DNA from: Melampsora larici-populina 98AG31
Taxonomy: Eukaryota > Basidiomycota > Pucciniomycetes > Pucciniales > Melampsoraceae
DNA: 64,000 nt
Assembly (NCBI RefSeq): GCF_000204055.1
Contig: NW_006768801.1
Location: 861,076 to 925,075 of the forward strand
Direction: 5' to 3'
Below are positions 23,214 through 33,760 of the stretch, one piece after another (within the stretch, counting starts at the first letter, position 1; each line of letters starts with the position of its first letter). The notes beneath the pieces were generated by a model. It had not been told where the DNA came from, ran no database searches, and saw only the letters and a list, made by a program, of their open reading frames with translations. The translations under genes and the position numbers were made by a program.

Positions 23214-24168
23214 ATGTCATCTTCAAATGAGATCAACAACACTTCAGAAAACTCAAACAACACCAATTGTTCTTCAACCTTAAAAGGTGATAGTGGTTCT
23301 GATCATCAAAGTCTTTCTAATTCATCATCATCCATCAGATACAAGTTAAGCAATCCTAATTATCAAATCTTTTCTTTTCTTTTATTATATCTTTCATTGA
23401 TGTTTGGATCGGTTTGAATGATGTAGTATGGATATCTTTGATACTGGATCTGTTACTTCTACTTGGTTAGAAGGTACAAAGAAAGACTTGATCAATGCTC
23501 AAAGTTAGTCAGTCTTCATACCACAATCCAAAGATTTCATTATACCTCATAACATTAATGTTGACTTTGAGTTGGTTTCTTTTTTTGATAATCTTGGAAA
23601 AATAAACAGAAGTATTGATAGAAATGAAACAAATTGTACAAGGGTTTGAAAATTGGTTAGAGTCCGGAATAGTGAGTTTTCTACATCTGATCTCAAAATC
23701 CTATGTATGAATATTCCAAAAAAAAAAGAATCATTCAATTTCATTTCATTTCTTTTTTTTTCCCGTTGGTTTTTTTTAAAATAGATTGAATTTGCAAAAG
23801 TACAAGAAAACCTTTTGAGAGAAAAGTTAACAATGGTTGAAAATTTCGAAAACCAACAAAGTAAGTTAAAAAATTCAAAGCTTTGATTATCTTTATAAAT
23901 TTACGTAGTTTCAACTTCAAAAAACAACACTAATATGGTTTATTTTACATCAATAGTACAAGACCACCAAGCATTGGTGAGTGTCATCATTAAATAATTC
24001 CAAGTTCAACTTGTAGAATTTGAACCTCTGATGAATCTGTAAACTAAAGATTTGATTTGATTTGATTTGATTTTCTGGTGTGGACCCATTGATCATGAGC
24101 TTCAGGAGACTGCTGTAGGACAAATGGTAGCAATCGAAACACTTATGCATTCTAATCAAACAAAATGA
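23214..24168 (+). CDS. Small six-exon coiled-coil protein, unrecognised
   Basis: Exons 23214-23344, 23427-23503, 23610-23671, 23785-23860, 23957-23976 and 24106-24168. Every junction is GT-AG and the phases close exactly to 142 residues. One exon is only 20 bp. The N-terminal 45 residues are Ser/Asn-rich and disordered. The rest is helical and likely coiled coil (TWLEGTKKDLINAQ, VLIEMKQIVQGFENWLE, VQENLLREKLTMVENFE, TAVGQMVAIETLM). No signal peptide or membrane segment. The size and layout resemble small subunits of kinetochore or BLOC-type complexes, but no family can be named. The only single long open frame here ends in the first intron, so an intronless gene finder would miss it. Confidence 0.6.
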
Positions 24169-24857
24169 TCTAGCCGTGAAGGGAATCGGATCATCAATTT
24201 TGGACATTTGATGGGGTTGATAAAGTGTAAAGAAAAGAGTTTGTTGTCTCGTTGGTTGTGGATATATGCGTTGAGTGTTATTCAAAAGAAGTGTGAATGA
24301 TGGTGAGTTGATTATGTATGTATTCAGAGTTGATTGTTCCCTTTGCATGTTATGGTACTAGTAGTGTCTAGACTCTGTATGTACAGCACCAAAATCTTTT
24401 CGTGCAGGGAGAGATGAGAATTTATTTGTTGAAGTCTTAATATCCTCACCAACGCAATATCAAAATGGCCAGGTCTTTCTCTGGTTTGATAAGTATCTAA
24501 TTTTTCTGATTTGCTTCGTGTATAGGCTTAAAAGAATTCATATCAAATTTATTTATTTATTTTTATTTTCATGTTTTCTCATCAAAAACTGATCAAGTGA
24601 AAAGATTGATCGAGATTCAAAACTGGATAATGAAAAAGTGGATATTAACCATCTTCTCCGCCACTTCCGTATTCACACACACGCATGCAAGTATTTATAT
24701 TGATGTATGTATTGATATATCATCATTCTTTCCTATAATTTGTATACATCTCAAAAAAAAAACCCATAAATCAAAGCAAAACAATGTGTTACAAGTATAA
24801 AATAAAAATGAAGATATCATCATGAATAGAACACGATATGAAAGAAGAAGAGTAAGA
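24169..24857. terminator. Convergent 3' spacer
   Basis: Sits between the 3' ends of the six-exon gene (+) and the bHLH gene (-). No supported gene. AT-rich with A/T runs near 24540-24570 and 24750, suitable for polyadenylation from either side. Confidence 0.4.
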
Positions 24858-26864
24858 TTAGTTTAGTTTAAATTTTTTTGAAGAATTTGGTTGATCATTA
24901 TCATCATTATCGGTAGACCGTTTCATTCCAAATTCTTCTGTTTCAGTCCTAAGTAAATGATGTATATTACTTTCGGTTTCTTGGTGTTGAGGATTATGAA
25001 TATAAATCGCTGGAATGGTCTTATTTGATGTCGAATTCCTTTGTGGATCGATTCTAGTAGGTTCAGAAGAAGTTCGACTAGGAACTCTTTGATGATCATG
25101 ATCTTCTTCTTCTTCTTCCTCTTGTTCTTCTCGAACTCTTCTGAACGGCATAGATTGAGTTTTCTTTTCACCTAATTCGATGATCCAACGTTTTAAACTT
25201 TCATTCTCAGCTTCTAAATTAAGATAATCTCTTGAAAGAGTTTCAAATTTATTACTCTGTTCTTGTATAGATTCTTCTAATCTGATTTTCTCTAATCTCC
25301 ATCGATCTTGATTCCTTTCTTCAGTTTCTTTTAATTCTTGGATATACTTCACTGCTTGTTTTAAAATCTCTCCTTTATTTTTTTCGGTTCCTGGGATTAT
25401 CTTTTTTAATTCGGTTATACCTTCATTGATCGTTTCTCTTCTTCTACGTTCTACTTCTTTCTATTCTCTCCATCCAGAATGATTAAAACCATTTAATTAA
25501 TCTGAAGATGATGTGGTATACAAATATAGGTTTAGACTTACATGATTGTTCTTTCGATTCTGTTTCCACTGATCTGAATTCCGATCCACACTTTCTCCAT
25601 TCCCATTCCCATTCGTACAAGCATCACTCCCTTCGTTTCCAGTTACATGATCATTCCAAGCAAGTGTAGAAGCTTCAGCTAACCTCTTATCAATCTTTGA
25701 ATTAAGTTCATCTTCATGATTGATCTCCGTAGTAGTAGAATGTAATGGATTCGAATCAGCTTGAGGGTCTTGATTATGTGGTGAAGATGATCTAGATCGA
25801 GGTGGGTTCCAATGAGTATGTGAGGAGCCTGCAATAGGCTCTTCTCGTTCATTCGAACCATCTTCATGCGAGCTTGACCATGGTATTCTTTGAGCTTGAT
25901 GATCAAGAGATTGAGAGGAAGAAGGATGATATCCAGTAGTAGTAGAGATCATCGAGTTCATTGTTAAGGGCTCTTCTTGTGATGTAGAGGAAAACAGATT
26001 CGGATTGAGATGTGGACGGGTAGATGAAGGACTTGAGACATGTGTTGATTGAGTTGATCGTAAAGTAGGATGACTAAAGATGAAACGATTCATCCAAAAG
26101 AACATCACATAAAGAACATGATCAGTTTATGGTTTTTTTGGAGGGAAGTTTGATGTAGATTAACTGATGAAGGAGAAAAAAAAGATTAAGAGCAAGGTAG
26201 ATTAGTGGATACATTATATAGAATGAAATTTTGAATTCGATTCAGATTGAGTTCTTGTACTTGACAATGAATAAAGAGTAATGAATTGGATTCCAAATCA
26301 AAGAAACGATGGTTGTAAAACATTTTCTAACTCACAATGAATCTTCAAATCGAGTTACAGGATTAGTCGAAAGACTTTCTTTATTCGAATTCCTTTCTTC
26401 ATGGGTTGATTGATTAGGTATCTTGAAACCCAGAAATAAAAGAATTCAAAGTCAACTTATCAAAAAAATCAAAAAAACATAGATAGTCTTGATAAAAAAA
26501 AAGTGTTTTTTGTTTGAAATCCTAAACCTACGTTTGCCAAGATTTCGATAATTTGAGCATGATGTTTGTTACTAAAAGTCCTACTACCTTGATGATTATG
26601 ATTATGATTAGATAAGATTGATGAATTCATGAATTGATGATGATGATGATTGAAAGTTGGTAATGAAGATGAAGATGAATCTGAGTTAGGATTAGAGTTT
26701 TGAATTGAAGTCGTAGTAGTAGTACAAGTAGATGAACATGGTGGTGATGATGGAATAGATTGATGGATTGATTTGGTTGATTGATGAGTTTGATTTAATT
26801 GATGAATGATCTCTTTAGTGGTGTTACTAATCGTTCTTTGACTTGCAGAACTTGAATTCGACAT
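24858..26864 (-). CDS. CBF1: CBF1-like bHLH transcription factor
   Basis: Exons (minus) 26864-26532, 26421-26336, 26073-25542 and 25460-24858 give 517 residues in phase. The last two exons join to NNH|KEVERRRRETINEG, so the H-x(3)-E-x(3)-R E-box-reading set is split by the intron. The HLH continues ITELKKIIPG, NKGEILKQAVKYIQELKE, then a leucine-zipper-like helix (EERNQDRWRLEKIRLEES). This order, with KYIQELKETEE after the second helix, matches yeast Cbf1, which binds CACGTG at CDEI centromere elements and methionine-pathway promoters. The long N-terminus is Ser/His/Asn-rich and disordered; the C-terminus carries an acidic run (EEQEEEEEED). The start could instead be 26912 (an upstream in-frame Met). 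CBF1 is favoured over other bHLH factors, but not proven. Confidence 0.78.
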
Positions 26865-26912
26865 CTTCATTAATTTTCTTTCTTTTTCTTCTTTCCTGAG
26901 TCTCTTTCTCAT

Positions 26913-29900
26913 TCAAATTTATCTCATTCAGTACTTAACCTTACCAGAAAAGCTTATGTCTACCTAGCTTGGACCGTCCTGTAAGACCGGCAAACCGGTA
27001 CGTTCTAGGGTCGTCAAATTACAAAAGGACATGAACCAATTTTTCAAAAGCATGATAAGGAACTTCATTCTCAATGACCTGATTCATACCAGGAGAGACT
27101 TTTGTTGTCATGATATACTACTGGATAGGTTTACTTTTTTATGAATATACCTCAACTTTCTGAAGAAAGTAAGATATGATTAATTCTATGAAGTTTGAAC
27201 AAGTTCAAGACAGTTCTCAAGTGTTGGCAGAACAAGATCAGTTCATAATGTCATGAATAATTACCATACCAGAAAAAAATCAAAATCATTTTTACAATGG
27301 ACAGCATTTACCAATCAAAAATACGGGTACAAGCACATACCAGAGCTTTTGGAAAGTTAAATGTTTCTGGTGAAAAACAAATTGTGCAAATCTATAAGAT
27401 AGAATGCGGATCAATTATAGCAATTCCTGAGCAGAGATTAGCACATGAGGCTTTAAGTTTTGATCAACCTAGCGTTGGTGTGAACCAGGGAAAGAACTTG
27501 AATTTGCCTATTTGTTTGTACAAAAGTAGATTAAGTGTTTCAAATCCCTTTCTCATATCTCAAAAGATCTCAAAAGACCTCAAACTTTACGATATCCAAT
27601 GGATGCGATTATTTTTTTCACTTGGGCATGTATAAATCTTTTCTTGAAGTTTGAAATCGAGATCATGCTTCACTGAAGGGATCAAGCTTGCTTTTACATC
27701 GACTCCTATACAACGAGTGAAATGAGTGGCTTTGGAAGCCAGTGATCAGTTACTGTCATTATAGCAGCAATTTCATATCTCCTCTCGAGGTTACTTGATT
27801 TCCTAAAACTAAATCTGGAATCCCCCCCCCGAAAGCACTGAAACTTGTAAAAGAGTTTCAGCCTTTCGGCGGGAGGATACCAGATTTAGCTAGAGCTCGA
27901 ATTTGACTCACTTTCTAGGGTGTAGTCACGAGGGTGGCATGCGGATTTCTGATTTGGCTGAAAGATTGCCCTCTATTTATACATTTTTACCCCCCCTCAC
28001 AAACTGTTCCTGCGCTATCTGCTTTACTTATTGTTCCCCATTTGCGTCCAACATTCCTCCTCCACTCTCTTCCTCGATCATGTTGTGTGCTTTTAAAACG
28101 ATCATGGTGTGCTTTTGTAACGATTATATACTCAAATTGAGCCCGTAACACTGAAAAGCATTCAGTGTTAAAATCAAATCTTTTGTATACCGTTTCTGTG
28201 TAACAAAGAGCCACAACGTCATGTTACGTCATTCTTGAAAAGTAACTTGAATTGGTCGTGCTTTTCCTTTTTTTCTACGTTGGATCAATCGATCATCAAA
28301 TGGGCTTTTGCTACATTCAAACCGTCAAACCAGGTTTTGCCGACTGTTCAAAAGCATCCATCATCAGAGTAATCTTTTTACATTGTCTTTGTGTAATATT
28401 AATCACCTACGTCATGATATAAAAGCAATCTGGAGTGTGATTCTACTCACTTTCAAGTGGCGGAAAATAAGTAGGAAGTAACTTGAGGTTGCATTTCCTT
28501 GGGAGATGAGAGCTATTTATATACGCGAGCATCTCGGAGTGAGGTACGGATAAGGAAACGACAATCTGGTGATACAACGAGAGATGATCGACGATCATCG
28601 TGATACAAGATAAGTGGAGGAGGGTTATGGCCGAATCCGGTACTGCTGGATTCGGTCTACAATTAGTGACTTGAAAGGGCGGTACATGATCGGGACGGAT
28701 CTGGAAGATCCGTTTACAAGTAAAGTAAAGAGAATAGAGAATAGAAAATAGAATGAAATGAAAAGCATAAAAGCAGAGTAATGCGCTAAAAGCGCGTACA
28801 ATAAGAAACAAAGGGAAAGTCCAAATTAGGGAATCACAGGAGTGACTGCATTCAATCCAATCGACTCTTAAACTAGACATCGGAACTAACTCAAAAGCGC
28901 TCAATCCCAGATGAAAGCTTGCTACATTGCCTTCATGTAACAAACTACTCACCTATGTTATGACCGCATCTGATCTCATTTGATGCACACTATCCTCAAT
29001 TTCCTCTTTAAGTCTTTATCCCATTCAACAATCCACTTCTAGAAGTAGACATCTTTCAGCTGTTCTTTTGTTTAACAGTAATGGGTTTCGACAATTTGTA
29101 CCTCACCAGTTGAGAAGTTGGATGAATGTTCAACACTATTTGACATCATCATCAAAGGTTATGCTTTTCCCAATCCATCCACAACACGTCATCATTCTCT
29201 TCGACATTCACAGTAGTTGTATTTGCACGTCCTCTATCTTGCCATCCTACCAACTGCCTCATCCGAGTGTTGCATATATGATATAATATGTCTAAACAAA
29301 AGCATTAACATTGAATCTGTCGCGCTGTTTTCACTTTTTTTCAAATGCATTCATACTCAAGTTGGTTGGTCTCATATGCCCCTAAGTGAACCTTTGTTCC
29401 ATGTCTATTGGCATATAGCGCCTTTGGATGAAGAAATCAACTTTTTATCCCAATCCCAATTTCTTTGCTTTTGTTACCCCGCAAATGACATTTTTTCTTT
29501 CATACTTCACACTTTTATTTCCCTCACAATTTTGAACAATGCAGTTCATTTGTTTCCTATATGTTCTCTCCCATGTAATGCAAGTTCGCGTTTGAGCTTA
29601 TTATTTGTTCCTCCAATTAATCCAGTATCCAATCTTTTGTTGTAACCACAATCTCAAAGGGGTTACTTCAATTTACGTCTCATTTATCTTGAATCTTGCC
29701 TTTTGCTGAGAGATTACATTCCATTCTCAAGGTGAGTAAAAGTTGGTCCTCTTTTGCATGACTGTAGCCCTTAAGGCTCATGGCGGGCTTGCCCGCGCAA
29801 GCTCTAGTATAATGATAGAATGGACCCACACCGTAGATGACATTTATGAAAACCATATTCATTGAGATCTTTTCCAAAAGCTAATTGAGCTAATGAACAT

Positions 29901-30120
29901 CCGTTATTTTGAAAAGCGAAAAGAATTAACGAGGGTCCATCAATGGTGTATCATTTCTCTTGACTCACTCTAGATGTTTGAGAAATGCATCGGTGAAAAA
30001 ATGTCCATTTCTCCACGCTACTTTTCACGTCCACTAAATGCGTAAGGATAATATGAATGAGTCAGGATGAGCCGGTTTGCTTGTATGACGACTTTTCACT
30101 TCAACTGCTGAGGTGTTTGA
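26913..30120. other. Gene-poor gap with short hairpins
   Basis: Several open frames up to 169 codons (27297-27635 +, 28443-28952 -, 29217-29645 +) lack any domain or coding look. Recurring words such as CACCTAYGTYATGA near 28410 and 28955, and CTACATTG near 28920, suggest decayed repeats. A perfect 8-bp inverted pair (CCGAATCC / GGATTCGG) lies at 28633-28658, and a GGCGGGCTTGCCCGC palindrome at 29782-29796. Confidence 0.45.
27809..27889. repeat. 81-bp hairpin with paired GC arms
   Basis: The outer arms CTAAATCTGG and CCAGATTTAG are perfect inverted repeats. Inside them a C9-GAAAG and CTTTCGGCGGG pair face each other, and the core CTGAAACT...AGTTTCAG folds again. It could form a multi-part stem. 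No coding frame. Probably a miniature foldback element. Confidence 0.6.
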
Positions 30121-30130
30121 AAAGAGAGAT

Positions 30131-30138
30131 ATATAAGG
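30131..30138 (+). promoter_or_regulatory. TATA box for the single-pass membrane protein
   Basis: TATATAAG lies 126 bp upstream of the ATG at 30264, in a conventional place for a TATA-driven fungal gene with a roughly 100-nt leader. The bases before the ATG (GACAAG) give A at -3. Confidence 0.55.
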
Positions 30139-30263
30139 AGCTTCAGAGGGAACATCTATCAATCATCCACGAACGTTCACCTCGATTTCACCAAGAAGTT
30201 CAAGCTAGCCTTTAACATCTTCATAAAAACTCACGACTTATTATCACTTCATATATCGACAAG

Positions 30264-30812
30264 ATGACTACCATCTCAGATGCATCCCCGATCCCAATCC
30301 CAACCTCACAACCTAAACTCAGTGGTTCATATGCCGCATTACCCAACGCAATCAAGATCGCTGTGTTCATCTCTGCTGCCACTTTGCTATTTATTGTGCT
30401 TTCGTTGCTTCTGTCTCTTTGTGTTTATTACCATAAGAGATTCAGACGACCTCGCGAGTCTCCCGATATCAGATTATCCAACTTTACACCTAGACCATCT
30501 TCCACTGCAACAGGTAATACCCTTCCGTTATATGCTCCTCGCGATTTGACGATTGGCATCCCACATCACTCGACTTACTTCCAACGTCCACCATCTTACG
30601 CTACTGAACATTCTGGAGATGTATCTGGCCCAAGTGCTACACGTGGAGGTGTTTCAATGGTCCTTGGCTCTACTTGCGAATTGGACGGTCCGTTCTCTGA
30701 CGTTCCTTTGAGTCCCGCTGTACCTGAAGCTTCGATCACTCATGCAACTCGAGGTGGGGGTAGGGTACCACTTGATAATTTAAAATCACTTCCATTGTCT
30801 AACATTAACTAA
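30264..30812 (+). CDS. Single-pass membrane protein with PPxY motif
   Basis: Intronless, 182 residues. A short N-terminal Ser/Thr/Pro region is followed by one strong membrane segment at about residues 29-55 (IAVFISAATLLFIVLSLLL within it). A basic stop-transfer (HKRFRRPR) and a disordered Pro/Ser-rich tail come next. No cleavable signal peptide, so the tail is probably cytosolic. At about residue 112 the tail has RPPSYA, a PPxY motif of the kind bound by WW domains of Rsp5/Nedd4 ubiquitin ligases. Such small proteins act as adaptors for membrane-protein ubiquitination in yeasts. That role is inferred from the motif and layout only. A TATA box is at 30131. No close family recognised; it could be lineage-specific. 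Confidence 0.7.
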   Translation: MTTISDASPIPIPTSQPKLSGSYAALPNAIKIAVFISAATLLFIVLSLLLSLCVYYHKRFRRPRESPDIRLSNFTPRPSSTATGNTLPLYAPRDLTIGIPHHSTYFQRPPSYATEHSGDVSGPSATRGGVSMVLGSTCELDGPFSDVPLSPAVPEASITHATRGGGRVPLDNLKSLPLSNIN

Positions 30813-32219
30813 ATATAAGTTCGTCCTACTAGTACTGGTTTCTATTAAGATTTCTTATTTTTATTGAAGTGGTTTCATTTTTCAAGTTGTGATTTTTCTT
30901 TGAACTGTTATATAGCTCCTCCGATTTGTGAAAAGTTAATGAGATATTAATTGTGGATTTTTAAAAAAGATGGAGTTCAAATTGCCTAGAATCTAAAAGC
31001 ATCCAACAACAACTTCGTAGTTGGAAAGCATTCCACCGTCCTGACAAGAGCTGAAGTCATGTGTTTTTACATTGATTATTATATAAGCATATTTATTGTC
31101 AGAAAAAAATTGTAGAACTGTGTCCACGGAGTCTGACGCCGGGCAACTCCAATCTCCATAGAAATTGCAAGGATACATGGTGAAAGTGATGGAAATGCTC
31201 ACAACATGCGCAGACGAAAGTGAGCCAGATATTAATGGACAGCTTAAAAACTGAAAAAGACACCAATTTGGAAATACTGTATTAACTCAGACCAGATAAC
31301 AGGGAACAGGGCTTGTAAGGTCTTCTAAGGTCTTGCAAGGGCTTGCTTCATGAAAGTACCTTTATTTTTATATTTAGATGTTCCAGGACACAGATTTAAA
31401 CAATTTGTACAACAACAGGGAGAATTGATGCAGTGGAGTCAGTCTTGGGGCATGGGAAATGGAGAATTGGTTGGAATGCAATGAGATTTTGATTTTCTGG
31501 AATGCGAGTTAGTAAATGATTGATGTGGGGTGTGATGAAGACCATGGTGGAAGTGTGTTACGTTTGGCTGGTTTATAAGCTGGAATGAGGACCAAATCCA
31601 ATTAGCATGCAATGAAACAAAAAGTCACAATAAGTGAGATTGAAATTTTAAGAACAAAAAATGTACTTTTGATATTGAACACCCAACAGTCTCAACAGTT
31701 GAATTGATGAATCTGGTGAGTTTTGATTGTCTTTTGTGGTGTCTTTTGTGGTCTGGCCTGGGATTTATGCAAGGCAAAGATGTGGATGACATGTATATGA
31801 AAATATCATCAGTGTTGAACAGTCATAGTATGTTGTCGCAATGGCAATTGGGTATCCATATTGGTTGGAAACTCTTGATTTAAAATTGTAGACAATAAGG
31901 ATTTGTAGCTAAGCAATTTGAGAGACATGAATTCTGGACTCCATCAATGACGTTGGTTTAGAGTGCATATGGGGAACTGAAGTTTCCAGCTCATTATGAA
32001 TTTGATGTCTCTGTGTAGATCCTTTCCATGACTGTGCAAGAAATATTGAATAAACAGTCAAGATCCAGTTGACTGGTCAAAACATGTACCAAAAGATGTT
32101 CTAAACTCCTTATTGTAAGTCAAACAATTGAATGAAAGCCATCTCAAAATTCTTAGTGAGTGGGTGTCACTGGCCTGCCAGTGTGTTGTAGTATTTGAAG
32201 CTCAACAAGAGCTTTACAA
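30813..32219. other. Gap with no gene seen
   Basis: AT-rich with stops in all frames and no domain. A short run of related words (AAGGTCTTCTAAGGTCTTGCAAGG) lies near 31318-31345. No repeat boundary found. Confidence 0.5.
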
Positions 32220-33760
32220 CACCTAAGAAACGATATTACCAATGGTAAACACGCTTCAAAAACCAAGAAAAATGTGACAAAAACCTCAAAAACTTCAAAA
32301 AAACCCACAGATATAATCTTATGATGTAATTTTTATTACTGAATGCCATGATTTGAGCTGTGAAATTGATCAATTGATGTTTAAAAATGATGAATAAATC
32401 TTCTTATGATGTATACAGGTGATTTTGTCCTAATATCCATAGCTGAAAACTGTTTTTAGAATTACAACTTTTGTGTAAAGTTGTCCAATTTAGGATTACT
32501 ATAGCCCATTTTATAGCTCTCTTGATGCTGCTCATTTATTGAACCATTATGACCTACTTCTGATCTGTGATGAATAAGTTATTAGCTGTAGAGATTGATA
32601 AAATAAGCTTTTTGTCATGTTAATGCTGCTACATGTAGTAAGCACAATGCCAAAAGTCAAAATTCACACCATTTCTTCATTTCCTTATAACTCTTTCACT
32701 ACTCCTCTGTTACTATAGTTTTAAAGAATGTACATGAAATGAAAAATTCTGAGCTCATTGAGCTATCACCAATCCTTATCTGACAAGTTTTGCCATATGT
32801 AATTAGCTGGACACCTTCAATTTCAATGATTTTTGACCATTTTCACTCCTTTTCACATCTTAGAGCATCCACAGCGGGGGGCTCCAAATCGGGGCTATTG
32901 CCAAAATTGATGACTGAGCCCCAATTTTTTGGTGCAATCGTGGTCCCCATTGCCAATGTTTTGTAGCCAGCTTCAAATTTTGAGCTTTGGGCTACAAATG
33001 TGGCAACAAAAAGCCGGGCTCCAAATTCCCATCCTTGCTCAATCCCATAACTCACACATGTAAGCCCACACACACCAATCTCAAAGTGTGGGTAAACACA
33101 TAGAATGTACACTTTTGAAGCCCAAACAACTGCATCCGGATTGATTTGGGGCCCCAGCAAATTTGAATTTGCTCAATTTGGAGCCCCAATTTGGAGCCCA
33201 CCACTGTGGATGCTCTAATATTGGTTTCTTCTACATCATAAGATAATCCTTGATCAATCCATCCATAATATAAAAGTCACTCTTGAAACTCTTGGCACCC
33301 TTAAATCCCTCAATGACATCATTGCATATGAATTAATCCCATAGTACCTTTGTTTACCATCCTCAAATTTCCTTCTTTCTTGAATAATTTCACTCCTCCC
33401 TTATCAATACCCATGATTAAAGTGGTTTCTGACTAATATAATCCTTCTACTTCACATTTTAACCTTTTTGGCCTTCAAACCAAAAAATAATACCCTCAAA
33501 ACCATTTTCCAACCCTTGATACCTATGAATTTGAGTTTTTCTTGCTTTCTTTTTATTTTATTCCTCTTCTTTCATTTTTCTCATAACAGATTCAATTCTT
33601 CTGAATACAAACTCAATTTCCTTCCTCATGAATTCCATTCTTACTAATCCTTCTAATTATTTTTTACTCTTTCACAATTTTATTATTTTTTTGACTTTTT
33701 GTCTTCTGTTAATTGTTCTTATCAAATTATGTAATTAATATATGATTGAAATGATAATAA
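32220..33760 (-). repeat. Dispersed noncoding repeat, copy A (carries a nested MITE)
   Basis: The reverse complement is colinear with 52500-53560 over more than 1 kb. Shared blocks include AGCTAATTACATATG (32800 / 52990), AGTTATAAGG with GGTGTGAAT (32660-32690 / 53100-53130), CATCAGAAGTAGGTCAT-like (32555 / 53210) and TTTAAGG with GCCAAGAG (33300 / 52855). The copies are clearly diverged. The 353-bp MITE at 32863-33215 interrupts this copy only. No coding capacity seen. Exact ends are not resolved. Confidence 0.65.
32863..33215. mobile_element. 353-bp MITE with GAGCATCCACAG terminal repeats
   Basis: The left end GAGCATCCACAGCGG...GGGCTCC and the right end GGAGCCCACCACTGTGGATGCTC are inverted repeats of about 28 bp. 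TA flanks both sides (32861-32862 and 33216-33217), so a TA target duplication fits; a TWA target is the alternative. No transposase is encoded; the minus-strand open frame inside is incidental. It sits within dispersed repeat copy A, so it arrived later. Confidence 0.78.

Noticed and set aside
28443..28952. 169-codon minus-strand frame
   Set aside because: Hydrophobic but without domain, start context or splice signals. Overlaps decayed repeat words.
29217..29645. 142-codon plus-strand frame
   Set aside because: Composition looks like chance translation of AT-rich DNA. No support.
32843..33160. 105-codon minus-strand frame
   Set aside because: Lies inside the MITE and its terminal repeat. 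Not conserved protein.
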